A stretch of 64,000 nt of DNA. Source: Streptomyces pyxinicus. Its GTDB lineage: Bacteria > Actinomycetota > Actinomycetes > Streptomycetales > Streptomycetaceae. Shown in pieces: positions 18,116-26,031 of the stretch (positions within the stretch are counted from its first letter, which is position 1; each line of letters opens with the position of its first letter). The position numbers were made by a program, and so were the translations under genes. The stretch is from the NCBI RefSeq assembly GCF_024753135.1, contig NZ_JANUGP010000018.1, forward strand, positions 98,087 through 162,086, given 5' to 3'. The notes beneath the pieces are model-generated. The model saw only the letters and a program-made list of their open reading frames with translations, was not told the DNA's origin and ran no database searches.

Positions 18116-18766
18116 TCAGTGGGCCGCGCGCAGCCGCTTCGCCAGGTCGGCCGCCGCGGTGCCCGGGTCGGTGGCCTCGGTGAGGGCGCGGACCACGACC
18201 ACCCGGCGGGCGCCGGCGTCCAGGACCTGGTCCAGGTTGCCGAGGTCGATGCCGCCGATCGCGAACCAGGGGCGCTCGGTGCCGAGGGCGGCGGTGTACC
18301 GGACCAGGTCGAGGCCGGGCGCGGGGCGGCCGGGCTTGGTGGGGGTGGGCCAGCAGGGGCCGGTGCAGAAGTAGTCCACGCCGTCCTGGACGGCGGCGTC
18401 GGCGGCCTCCGCCTCGGCGTGGGTGGAGCGGCCGATCAGCACGCCGTCGCCGAGGATCTCGCGGGCGGCGGCCACCGGCAGGTCGCCCTGGCCGAGGTGC
18501 AGCACGTCGGCGCCGGCGGCGTGCGCGACGTCCGCCCGGTCGTTGACGGCGAGGAGTCTGCCGTGCCGGGCGCAGGCCTCGGCGAACACCGCCAGGTGCT
18601 CCAGCTCCTCGCCGGCCTCCATGCCCTTGTCGCGCAGTTGCACGATGTCGACGCCGCCGGCCAGCACCGCGTCCAGGAACTCGGGGAGGTCGCCCTGGCG
18701 CTTGCGGGCGTCCGTGCACAGGTACAGGCGGGCGTCGGCGAGCGCGGCGCGGGCGGTGTCGGGCAT
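18116..18766 (-). CDS. thiE: Thiamine-phosphate synthase
   Basis: Couples hydroxymethylpyrimidine diphosphate with thiazole phosphate to give thiamine monophosphate. The 216-residue TIM-barrel protein shows LYLCTDARKRQGDL, VDIVQLRDKGMEAGEEL (pyrimidine site), LLAVNDRADVAHAAGADVLHLGQGDLP, GRSTHAEAEA and the phosphate-binding PWFAIGGID. The ATG at 18766 has a purine-rich GGGGGGATC site; a longer frame to 18835 adds a Pro/Arg-rich stretch that is not family-like. It runs opposite to thiOSG at 20905 and has no TPP riboswitch of its own in the 124 nt upstream. Confidence 0.94.
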   Translation of the reverse strand: MPDTARAALADARLYLCTDARKRQGDLPEFLDAVLAGGVDIVQLRDKGMEAGEELEHLAVFAEACARHGRLLAVNDRADVAHAAGADVLHLGQGDLPVAAAREILGDGVLIGRSTHAEAEAADAAVQDGVDYFCTGPCWPTPTKPGRPAPGLDLVRYTAALGTERPWFAIGGIDLGNLDQVLDAGARRVVVVRALTEATDPGTAAADLAKRLRAAH

Positions 18767-18890
18767 GGGCGGATCCCCCCGGTGTCGGTGTGCCGGACGG
18801 CACGGGCGGGCGGCGGGCGGCACCCCTGGCCGCACGCCACCCCTGTCTCCTACAGTTCGGCCCGGCGGGCCGGCGCCGGTGCGGCGCGGC

Positions 18891-19256
18891 TCAGACGGCC
18901 AGCGCCTGGGCTCGGCGCTTCACCTCCGTGCCCCGATTCTCACTCAGGGCCTGTGCGGGGGTGCCCGGCAGGGTCGGGTCGGGGGTGAAGAGCCATTCGA
19001 TCATCTCGTCGTCCGTGAAGCCGTCGTCCCGCAGGAGCGTCAGGGTGCCGGTCAGGCCCTTGACGACCTTGTCCCCGTCGATGAAGGCGGCGGGGACGTG
19101 CAGCGCCCGGTTCTCACCCCGGCGTACGGCGATGAGCTGGCCCTCCTTGACCAGCTGCCGCACGCGCGTCACCTCGACGCCGAGCTGTTCGGCGATGTCG
19201 GGGAGGGTGAGCCAGGCGGGGACGAGAGCATCGATCTTTGCGTCAATCTCGGTCAC
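18891..19256 (-). CDS. Rv2175c-family DNA-binding protein
   Basis: A 121-residue winged helix-turn-helix protein (LTLPDIAEQLGVEVTRVRQLVKEGQLIAVRRGENRALHVP, quoted as LPDIAEQLGVEVTRVRQLV) with the family C-terminal segment TLTLLRDDGFTDDEMIEWLF. Mycobacterial Rv2175c binds DNA and is a substrate of the adjacent kinase PknL. Here a PASTA kinase lies 4 kb away across the thiOSG operon. TACGCT ends 7 nt before the GTG start, indicating a leaderless message. The N-terminus starts MTEIDAKID, where the mycobacterial protein has its phosphorylated threonine region; I cannot align this precisely by eye. Confidence 0.88.
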   Translation of the reverse strand: MTEIDAKIDALVPAWLTLPDIAEQLGVEVTRVRQLVKEGQLIAVRRGENRALHVPAAFIDGDKVVKGLTGTLTLLRDDGFTDDEMIEWLFTPDPTLPGTPAQALSENRGTEVKRRAQALAV

Positions 19257-19346
19257 GCGTCCTAGCGTAGGCGCTCGGCCGGGGGTGCCGCTTCATGCCG
19301 GCGCCCCGCGCCCCTCCCCGGGTCGGTCCGCGCGCCCTCGCGCAGG

Positions 19347-20579
19347 TCAGTCGGACGTGGCGTCCTTCAGCGGGCGGGCCGGGTCGGCCAGCGCCCCGGC
19401 GTCCATCCGGCGGCCGGCCTCGATCAGTTTGCGGCCCTGTGCCAGGTCCCTCGGGCGGCCGACCGCCAGCAGGGCCACCAGGCGGCTCTCGCGCAGCCAG
19501 CACACCGACCAGGACGGGCCCGCCGGGTCGCCGCGCCACACGAGCCGGTCGGCGGCGGCGTGGTGGCCGGCGTACTGGACGAAGCGGCCGAACTGCTCGG
19601 ACCAGAAGTAGGGCACCGGGTCGTAGACCGCGGGGGTCTCGTCGAGGATGTTCGCGGCGACCGTGCGGGGCCCTTGCAGGGCGTTGTCCCAGTGGTGGAC
19701 GAGCAGCCGTTCGCCGTAGCGGGCCGAGGGGAAGGACGCGCAGTCGCCGACGGCGTACACGCCGGCCACGCTGGTGCGCAGCCCGGCGTCGGCCAGTACC
19801 TCGCCGTGCGCGCCCAGCTCGACGCCGGAGCCGGCGAGCCAGCCGGTGGCGGGGCGGGCGCCGATGCCGACGACGACGGCGCCGGCGGGCAGCCGGGTGC
19901 CGTCGGAGAGCACCACCGCGCCGGGCTCGACGCGCTCCACGCGCGCGTGGGTGCGCAGTTCGGTACCGCTGTCGGCGTACCAGGCGGTCATGGGGGCGGC
20001 GACCTCGGCGGGCAGGGCGCCGGCGAGCGGCCGGTCGGCGGCCTCCACGACGGTCACCGCGCAGCCGGCCTCCCGGGCGGCGGTGGCGAACTCGGCGCCG
20101 ATCCAGCCGGCGCCGACGACCACGACGTCGTGCCGGCGGGCGAGGACGGGCCGCAGCCGTTCCGCGTCGTCCAGGGTGCGCAGCAGGTGCACGCCGGGCA
20201 CGCCCTCGGTGCCGGGCAGGGTGACCGGCTCGGCACCGGTGGCCAGGACCAGGGCGTCGTACGGCACCGGGCCCGCCTCGGTGTCCAGCTCGTGCGCGGC
20301 GGGGCGCAGACCCAGCACCTCGCAGCCGAGCCGCAGTTCGACGCCGAGCGCCTCGAAGTCGACGTCGAAGGCGGACCCCTCGGCCTTGCCGAGCAACACG
20401 GCCTTCGACAGCGGTGGCCGGTCGTAGGGCTGGTGGGGTTCGGCGCCGATGACGGTGACGGTGCCCTTGAAGCCCTGTTCGCGCAGGGCGACGGCGGTCT
20501 GCACCCCGGCCATGCCCGCGCCGGCCACGACCACGCGCCGTACCTGTGCCGGGCTCTTGTCCGCTGTCTGCTCGCTCAC
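19347..20579 (-). CDS. NAD(P)/FAD-dependent ferredoxin-reductase-like flavoprotein
   Basis: A 410-residue protein of the ferredoxin/rubredoxin reductase type. It has an FAD-binding fold (VVVAGAGMAGVQTAVALREQG), NAD(P) fold in the middle (DVVVVGAGWIGAEFATAAREAG), the second FAD motif VAGVYAVGDCASFP, and a C-terminal reductase domain (YFWSEQFGRFVQYAG). It normally passes electrons from NAD(P)H to a ferredoxin; no ferredoxin or P450 gene is adjacent. The GTG start overlaps the stop of a newly recognised 55-codon gene (GTGA), so the two are co-translated. Confidence 0.9.
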   Translation of the reverse strand: MSEQTADKSPAQVRRVVVAGAGMAGVQTAVALREQGFKGTVTVIGAEPHQPYDRPPLSKAVLLGKAEGSAFDVDFEALGVELRLGCEVLGLRPAAHELDTEAGPVPYDALVLATGAEPVTLPGTEGVPGVHLLRTLDDAERLRPVLARRHDVVVVGAGWIGAEFATAAREAGCAVTVVEAADRPLAGALPAEVAAPMTAWYADSGTELRTHARVERVEPGAVVLSDGTRLPAGAVVVGIGARPATGWLAGSGVELGAHGEVLADAGLRTSVAGVYAVGDCASFPSARYGERLLVHHWDNALQGPRTVAANILDETPAVYDPVPYFWSEQFGRFVQYAGHHAAADRLVWRGDPAGPSWSVCWLRESRLVALLAVGRPRDLAQGRKLIEAGRRMDAGALADPARPLKDATSD

Positions 20580-20743
20580 CTGATCACCATAGACAGTGAC
20601 AGCGCGTCAGTCAGGAGGGTGTGCTCCGTGATCCTGAGCCGCACATACCGGAAGTCCAGCCGGTCTCCGTCGCGGGTGCCCACCTGGCCGGGGGCCTGGC
20701 CGGCCACGGGCGCGAGGACGAGGCCGTCGAGCGACCGGGGCAT
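20576..20743 (-). CDS. Small hypothetical protein, 55 residues, coupled to the flavoprotein gene
   Basis: A short frame running from ATG 20743 to a TGA (20576-20578) that overlaps the flavoprotein GTG as GTGA. The product begins MPRSLDGLVLAPVAGQ, continues with VGTRDGDRLDFRYVRLRI and ends TDALSLSMVIR. Support: an AAGGGAG ribosome-binding site 9 nt upstream, Streptomyces-like codon use with mostly G/C third positions, and the stop-start overlap. The charged, alternating pattern suggests a small beta-strand protein; I recognise no family. It is transcribed divergently from the thiO riboswitch. Confidence 0.7.
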   Translation of the reverse strand: MPRSLDGLVLAPVAGQAPGQVGTRDGDRLDFRYVRLRITEHTLLTDALSLSMVIR

Positions 20744-20756
20744 GGGCGGGGCTCCC

Positions 20757-20786
20757 TTACGGGTGGCGTGGGCCGCGGGCTAGGCT
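20757..20786 (+). promoter_or_regulatory. Candidate promoter of the thiOSG operon
   Basis: TTACGG (20757-20762), 18-nt spacer, TAGGCT (20781-20786). This places the transcript start about 5-10 nt before the TPP riboswitch, as expected. Confidence 0.55.
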
Positions 20787-20795
20787 GGCCACCGT

Positions 20796-20893
20796 ACAAG
20801 CACTCGCGGGAGCCCGGCCGCACCGGGCTGAGAGGGAGGCTGGCGGCCTCCGACCGTACGAACCTGATCCGGGTCATGCCGGCGAAGGGAGGG
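20796..20893 (+). ncRNA. TPP riboswitch (THI element) of thiO
   Basis: The conserved blocks are in order: a GGGAGCCC start, the hairpin arms AGCCCGG/CCGGGCT, the signature CTGAGAGGGA, a variable P3 hairpin (GGCTGGCGGCC), CGACCGTACGAACCTGATCC, and GGGTCATGCCGGCGAAGGGA. It ends in a purine-rich GGGAGGGG that doubles as the ribosome-binding region of thiO 11 nt before its ATG. Control is therefore probably translational: TPP binding would sequester this site. Confidence 0.95.
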
Positions 20894-20904
20894 GCAGGAC
20901 GCCC

Positions 20905-22068
20905 ATGCCGTCACGTACGTCCGACGTCCTCGTCATCGGGGGCGGGATCATCGGCCTGGTCACGGCCTGGCGGGCCGCGCAGCAGGGCCTCGCCACGGCC
21001 GTGCTGGACCCCGAGCCCGGCGGCGGGGCCGCCCGGGTCGCGGCCGGGATGCTGGCCGCGGTCACCGAACTGCACTACGGCGAGCAGACGCTGCTCGCGC
21101 TGAACCTGGAGTCGGCGCGCCGCTACCCGGACTTCGCGGCCGAGCTGACCGAGGCCACCGGGCAGGACCTGGGCTACCGCCGGTGCGGCACCCTGGCGGT
21201 CGCCCTCGACTCCGACGACCGCGCCGGCCTGCGCGAGCTGCACGCCTTCCAGCAGCGCTCGGGGCTCGCCTCCGAGTGGCTGTCGGGGCGCGAGTGCCGG
21301 CGTCTCGAACCGATGCTGGCGCCCGGGGTGCGCGGCGGGCTGCGGGTCGACGGGGACCACCAGATCGACCCGCGCCGGCTGGCGGCGGCCCTGCTGACCG
21401 CCTGCGAGCGGGCCGGGGTGGAGTTCCACCGGACACCGGCCGAGCGTCTCGACGTCGTACGGGACCGGGCCGCCGGTGCCACCGCGGCGGACGGCACCGC
21501 GCTGGCCGCGGAGCGGGTGGTGCTGGCCGCCGGCAGCATGAGCGGCCGGCTCGCGGGCGTCCCGGCGGCGGCGCTGCCGCCGGTGCGGCCGGTGAAGGGG
21601 CAGGTGGTGCGGCTGACCGTGCCGGGCCCGCTGGCGCCGTTCCTGAGCCGGACCGTGCGGGCCGTGGTGCGCGGCAGCCATGTCTACCTGGTGCCCCGCG
21701 AGAACGGCGACCTGGTGATCGGCGCCACCAGCGAGGAGATGGGCTGGGACACCACGGTCACCGCGGGCGGCGTGTACGAGCTGCTGCGTGACGCCCACGA
21801 GCTGGTGCCGGGCATCACCGAGCTGCCGCTGACCGAGACCCTGGCCGGGCTGCGCCCCGGCTCGCCCGACAACGCGCCGCTGCTCGGGCCGTCCGCGCTG
21901 GACGGGCTGCTGCTGGCCACCGGGCACCACCGCAACGGGGTACTGCTCACCCCGGTCACCGGGGACGTGCTGGCGCACGTGCTGGCCACCGGTGACCTCC
22001 CGGAGCTGGCCCGGACCTTCACCCCCGCGCGCTTCGGCGCCGCCGTCCTCACGGAGCAGCCCGTATGA
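20905..22068 (+). CDS. thiO: Glycine oxidase
   Basis: FAD enzyme oxidising glycine to iminoglycine (dehydroglycine), the nitrogen and C2 source for the thiazole ring. The 387-residue product has an N-terminal Rossmann fold (SDVLVIGGGIIGLVTAWRAAQQG), the family phrase PEPGGGAARVAAGMLAAVTE, and the C-terminal GLRPGSPDNAPLLGPS and GHHRNGVLLTP motifs of DAO-type oxidases. It is the first gene after the TPP riboswitch, and its stop overlaps thiS (ATGA). Confidence 0.95.
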   Translation: MPSRTSDVLVIGGGIIGLVTAWRAAQQGLATAVLDPEPGGGAARVAAGMLAAVTELHYGEQTLLALNLESARRYPDFAAELTEATGQDLGYRRCGTLAVALDSDDRAGLRELHAFQQRSGLASEWLSGRECRRLEPMLAPGVRGGLRVDGDHQIDPRRLAAALLTACERAGVEFHRTPAERLDVVRDRAAGATAADGTALAAERVVLAAGSMSGRLAGVPAAALPPVRPVKGQVVRLTVPGPLAPFLSRTVRAVVRGSHVYLVPRENGDLVIGATSEEMGWDTTVTAGGVYELLRDAHELVPGITELPLTETLAGLRPGSPDNAPLLGPSALDGLLLATGHHRNGVLLTPVTGDVLAHVLATGDLPELARTFTPARFGAAVLTEQPV

Positions 22069-22283
22069 CCCCGTCCGTCACCGTCACCATCTCCGTCAAC
22101 GGCGAGCGCCGGGACATCGCGTCCGGCACCGCCCTCGACTCCGTCGTCCGGACCCTGACCGCGGCGCCCTCCGGGGTGGCGGCGGCCGTCAACGAGACCG
22201 TCGTCCCGCGCACCCGGTGGGGTGCCACCGCGCTCGCCGAGGGCGACCGGGTCGAGGTCCTCACCGCCGTCCAAGGAGGCTGA
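22065..22283 (+). CDS. thiS: Sulfur carrier protein ThiS
   Basis: A 72-residue ubiquitin-like protein that carries sulfur as a C-terminal thiocarboxylate to ThiG. It begins with the beta-grasp strand VTVTISVNGERRDI and ends in the essential di-glycine (VQGG). The ATG overlaps the thiO stop; its stop lies inside the AAGGAGG context of thiG. The adenylating enzyme ThiF is not in this window. Confidence 0.95.
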   Translation: MTPSVTVTISVNGERRDIASGTALDSVVRTLTAAPSGVAAAVNETVVPRTRWGATALAEGDRVEVLTAVQGG

Positions 22284-22286
22284 ACC

Positions 22287-23081
22287 ATGGCCGACGATCC
22301 CTTCGTGCTGGGCGGGGTGCCGTTCGGCTCCCGGCTGATCATGGGCACCGGCGGCGCGCCCAGCCTGGAGGTGCTGGAGCGGGCGCTGATCGCCTCCGGC
22401 ACCGAGCTGACGACCGTCGCGATGCGCCGGGTGGACGCCTCCGTGCACGGCTCGGTGCTGTCCGTGCTGGAGCGGCTGGGCATCCGGGTGCTGCCGAACA
22501 CCGCGGGCTGCTTCACCGCCGGGGAGGCCGTGCTGACCGCCCGGCTGGCCCGGGAGGCGCTGGGCACGGACCTGGTCAAGCTGGAGGTCATCGCCGACGA
22601 GCGGACGCTGCTGCCGGACCCGGTGGAGACCCTGGAGGCGGCGGAGACCCTGGTCGACGACGGGTTCACGGTGCTGCCGTACACCAACGACGACCCGGTG
22701 CTCGCCCGGAAGCTGGAGGACGTCGGCTGCGCGGCCGTGATGCCGCTGGGCTCGCCGATCGGGTCCGGGCTCGGCATCCGCAACCCGCACAACTTCCAGC
22801 TGATCACGGAGCACGCGCGCGTGCCGGTGATCCTGGACGCGGGGGCGGGCACGGCCTCCGACGTGGCGCTGGCGATGGAGCTGGGCTGCGCGGGTGTGAT
22901 GCTCGCCTCGGCCGTCACCCGGGCCCAGGAGCCGGAGACCATGGCGGCGGCGATGCGGCACGCGGTGGAGGCGGGCCGGCTGGCCCGGCGGGCGGGCCGC
23001 ATCCCGCGCCGCCACTTCGCCGAGGCCTCCTCGCCCACGCAGGGCCGCGCCCACCTGGACCCCGAGCGCCCCGCCTTCTGA
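22287..23081 (+). CDS. thiG: Thiazole synthase
   Basis: Condenses 1-deoxy-D-xylulose 5-phosphate, ThiS-thiocarboxylate and dehydroglycine to the thiazole phosphate. It is 264 residues, with the family start DPFVLGGVPFGSRLIMGTGG, the Schiff-base lysine in DLVKLEVIADERTLLPD, and phosphate-binding C-terminal blocks GCAAVMPLGSPIGSGLG and VILDAGAGTASDVALAMELG. AAGGAGG lies 8 nt before the ATG. Third gene of the riboswitch-controlled operon. Confidence 0.97.
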   Translation: MADDPFVLGGVPFGSRLIMGTGGAPSLEVLERALIASGTELTTVAMRRVDASVHGSVLSVLERLGIRVLPNTAGCFTAGEAVLTARLAREALGTDLVKLEVIADERTLLPDPVETLEAAETLVDDGFTVLPYTNDDPVLARKLEDVGCAAVMPLGSPIGSGLGIRNPHNFQLITEHARVPVILDAGAGTASDVALAMELGCAGVMLASAVTRAQEPETMAAAMRHAVEAGRLARRAGRIPRRHFAEASSPTQGRAHLDPERPAF

Positions 23082-23165
23082 CCGGACGGCGATACGACAG
23101 TCACAGCTCTGCTGCATTCCGCCCCCGGCCCGGGCACGGGGGACGGGAGTGTCCGCGGCCCCTCG

Positions 23166-23171
23166 TAGACT
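23166..23171 (+). promoter_or_regulatory. -10 element of the PASTA kinase gene (leaderless)
   Basis: TAGACT ends 7 nt before the GTG at 23179, so transcription should start at or beside the first codon. No good -35 hexamer is visible, and there is no ribosome-binding site. Confidence 0.5.
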
Positions 23172-23178
23172 CCCTGAC

Positions 23179-25092
23179 GTGGATACGACCCTTCAGGACC
23201 CTCTCGTCGGGCAGGTGCTCGACGGCCGTTATCGCGTCGACGCGCGGATCGCGGCGGGCGGGATGGCCACGGTCTACCGGGCCCTGGACACCCGCCTCGA
23301 CCGTGTGCTCGCGCTGAAGGTGATGCACCCGGCGCTCGCGGTGGACGGGTCCTTCGTCGAGCGGTTCATCCGGGAGGCGAAGTCGGTCGCCCGGCTCGAC
23401 CACCCGAACGTGGTGCAGGTCTTCGACCAGGGCACCGACGGGTCGTACGTGTACCTGGCGATGGAGTACGTCGCCGGCTGCACCCTGCGGGACGTGCTGC
23501 GCGAGCGGGGCGCGCTGCAGCCGCGGGCCGCGCTGGACATCCTGGAGCCGGTGCTGGCCGCGCTGGGCGCCGCGCACCGGGCCGGGTTCGTGCACCGGGA
23601 CATGAAGCCGGAGAACGTCCTCATAGGCGACGACGGGCGGGTCAAGGTCGCCGACTTCGGCCTGGTGCGCTCGGTGGACGCCGTGACCAGTACGACGGGT
23701 TCCGTGCTCGGCACCGTGTCGTACCTGGCGCCCGAGCAGGTCGAGCACGGCACCACGGACGCGCGCGTGGACGTGTACGCGTGCGGTGTGGTCCTCTACG
23801 AGATGCTGACCGGCGGCAAGCCGCACGCCGGGGAATCCCCCGCGCAGATCCTCTACCGGCACGTCCACGAGGACGTGCCGCCGCCCTCGGCACTGGTCCC
23901 GGGGCTGCCGTACGAGCTGGACGAACTGGTCGCCTCGGCCACCGCCCGCGACCCGGAACTGCGCCCGTACGACGCGGTGACGCTGCTCGGGCAGGCGCGC
24001 GCGGCGCGGGCGGCACTGACCGGGGAGCAGCTGGACGCGCTGCCGCCGCGGGCGCTGGACGCGGGCCACGACAACGCGGAGGACCGCACGAGCGTGATCC
24101 CGCGCTCCCTGACGGTGCCCCGGCCGCTGCCGGTGGGCGAGGACCGTCCCGGGGACGCCGCCGGGCACACCAGCCGCCTCCAGGCGCCGCCGGTGCCGCC
24201 GCGCCGCTCCCGCCGGCTGCTGCTGACGGTGCTCGCGGCGGTGCTCGTGGTCTTCGGCGTCGGCGCCGGGGTCTGGTACATCAACTCGGGTCAGTTCACC
24301 AAGGTGCCGCCGCTGGTCACCAGGACGGAGGCGCAGGCCCGCGAGCGGCTGGAGTCGGCCGGTCTGGACGTCGGGCAGGTCAAGCGGAAGTACGACGACA
24401 CCGTGGACCGGGGCGCGGTCATCGGCTCCGACCCCGCGCCCGGCGCCCGCATCCGGGAGAACGCCTCGGTGTCGCTGGTCGTCTCGCTCGGCCCGGAGAC
24501 GGTGAACGTGCCGGACGTGTCGGGCAAGCCGCTCGCCGAGGCGCGGGCGGGCCTGAAGGCGGACGGTCTGGAGCCGGGCATGGTGACCCGGCAGTTCAGC
24601 GAGGACGTCGACAAGGGCGCGGTGATCCGGACGACACCGTCGGCCGGCACCAAGCGGCACGCCGGGTCGGCGATCGCGCTGGTCGTCAGCAAGGGCAGCC
24701 CGATCGAGGTGCCGGACGTGACCGGCGACGACCCGGACAGCGCCCGGGAGGAGCTGACGGACGCGGGCCTGAAGGTCGAGGTGGCCACCGGGCGGGTCAA
24801 CTCCGAGTACGACAAGGGCAAGGTCGCCCGGCAGACCCCGGCCGACGGCAGCCGGGCCGCCGAGGGCGACACGGTGACGCTGACGCTGTCCAAGGGCCCG
24901 GAGCTGGTGCCGGTCCCGGACGTGGTCGGGGACAGCGTGGACGACGCGCACGACGCCCTGGAGAAGGCGGGCTTCACGGTGGACGAGGACCGCGGGCTGC
25001 TCGGGCTGTTCGGCGACACGGTGAAGAAGCAGTCGGTGGAAGGCGGGAAGAACGCCCCCAAGGGGTCGACGGTCACGATCACCATCCGGTGA
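23179..25092 (+). CDS. Serine/threonine protein kinase with PASTA domains
   Basis: A 637-residue membrane kinase of the PknB/PkaF type. The N-terminal kinase domain contains GGMATVYRALD, LALKVMHP (ATP-anchoring lysine), HRDMKPENVL (catalytic loop), ADFGLVRS and YLAPEQ. A single transmembrane helix lies at about residues 345-367 (LLLTVLAAVLVVFGVGAGVW), followed by four extracellular PASTA repeats (KVPPLV, VNVPDVSG, IEVPDVTG, PVPDVVG starts) that bind muropeptides or lipid II. It probably senses cell-wall state; the nearby Rv2175c-like protein is a candidate substrate by analogy with PknL, although mycobacterial PknL lacks PASTA repeats. Confidence 0.96.
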   Translation: MDTTLQDPLVGQVLDGRYRVDARIAAGGMATVYRALDTRLDRVLALKVMHPALAVDGSFVERFIREAKSVARLDHPNVVQVFDQGTDGSYVYLAMEYVAGCTLRDVLRERGALQPRAALDILEPVLAALGAAHRAGFVHRDMKPENVLIGDDGRVKVADFGLVRSVDAVTSTTGSVLGTVSYLAPEQVEHGTTDARVDVYACGVVLYEMLTGGKPHAGESPAQILYRHVHEDVPPPSALVPGLPYELDELVASATARDPELRPYDAVTLLGQARAARAALTGEQLDALPPRALDAGHDNAEDRTSVIPRSLTVPRPLPVGEDRPGDAAGHTSRLQAPPVPPRRSRRLLLTVLAAVLVVFGVGAGVWYINSGQFTKVPPLVTRTEAQARERLESAGLDVGQVKRKYDDTVDRGAVIGSDPAPGARIRENASVSLVVSLGPETVNVPDVSGKPLAEARAGLKADGLEPGMVTRQFSEDVDKGAVIRTTPSAGTKRHAGSAIALVVSKGSPIEVPDVTGDDPDSAREELTDAGLKVEVATGRVNSEYDKGKVARQTPADGSRAAEGDTVTLTLSKGPELVPVPDVVGDSVDDAHDALEKAGFTVDEDRGLLGLFGDTVKKQSVEGGKNAPKGSTVTITIR

Positions 25093-25149
25093 CCGGGCTC
25101 ACCCGGGGCCGTGGTCCGGGGGCCGGGGCGGACATGACACCCTGAACGG

Positions 25150-26028
25150 GTGAGTCCCGTTCCCTCCCCGCTCCCCCGCAACCCCGTCGGCGGCCATGTC
25201 CCGGTGGCCGGCGGTCTGCACTCCGTGGGGCTGTCGTACGCCCGTGAGCTGAGGGCGGAGACCGTGCAGGTCTTCGTCGCCAACCCGCGCGGCTGGGCGA
25301 CCCCGGCCGGGAACCCGCGTCAGGACGAGGCGTTCCGCGCGGCCTGCGCCGAGGAGTCCGTCCCGGCGTACGTGCACGCGCCCTACCTGATCAACTTCGG
25401 CTCGGGCACCGAGGCGACCGTGGAGCGGTCCGCGGAGTCGCTGCGGCACTCGCTGCGGCGCGGCCGGGAGATCGGCGCGCTCGGCGTGGTCGTGCACACC
25501 GGCAGCGCGACCGGCGGGCAGACCCGGGAGGTGGCGCTGAAGCAGGTGCGCGCGCACCTGCTGCCGCTGCTGGACGAGCTGACCCACGACGACGACCCGT
25601 TCCTGCTGCTGGAGTCCACCGCCGGGCAGGGCGCCTCGCTGTGCTCGCGGACCTGGGACTTCGGCCCGTACTTCGAGGCGCTGGACGCCCACCCGAAGCT
25701 CGGCGTGTGCCTGGACACCTGTCACGTCTACGCCGCCGGGCACGACCTGACCGGTCCGAGCGGCATGCACCAGACGCTGGACCTGCTGGTGGACACGGTC
25801 GGCCCGGGCCGGCTGAAGCTGATCCACGCCAACGACTCCAAGGACGTGGTCGGCGCCCACAAGGACCGCCACGAGAACATCGGCGCCGGCCACATCGGCG
25901 AGGACCCGTTCCGCGCCCTGATGACCCACCCGGCGACCGAGGGCGTGCCGCTGGTCATCGAGACCCCGGGCGGCAAGGACGGCCACGCGGCGGACGTGGC
26001 CCGCCTCAAGCGGCTGCGGGACGGCTAG
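25150..26028 (+). CDS. nfo: Deoxyribonuclease IV (AP endonuclease, EndoIV family)
   Basis: Three-zinc TIM-barrel enzyme that incises DNA at abasic sites in base-excision repair. The 292-residue product carries the ligand-bearing motifs VHAPYLINFGSG, VVVHTGSATG, LLLESTAGQG, GVCLDTCHVYAAGHD, LIHANDSKDVVGAHKDRHENIG (shown as HANDSKD and DRHENIGAGHIG) and VIETPGG. The start is a GTG at 25150 with no strong ribosome-binding site. It follows the kinase by 57 nt and converges on the next gene with 3 nt between stop codons. Confidence 0.95.
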   Translation: MSPVPSPLPRNPVGGHVPVAGGLHSVGLSYARELRAETVQVFVANPRGWATPAGNPRQDEAFRAACAEESVPAYVHAPYLINFGSGTEATVERSAESLRHSLRRGREIGALGVVVHTGSATGGQTREVALKQVRAHLLPLLDELTHDDDPFLLLESTAGQGASLCSRTWDFGPYFEALDAHPKLGVCLDTCHVYAAGHDLTGPSGMHQTLDLLVDTVGPGRLKLIHANDSKDVVGAHKDRHENIGAGHIGEDPFRALMTHPATEGVPLVIETPGGKDGHAADVARLKRLRDG

Positions 26029-26031
26029 GGC

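Noticed and set aside
17028..18803. In-frame upstream extension of the Tyr/Gln-rich membrane protein
   Set aside because: Covers metF and thiE in a non-coding frame; the protein starts naturally at MGWTVLYIA.
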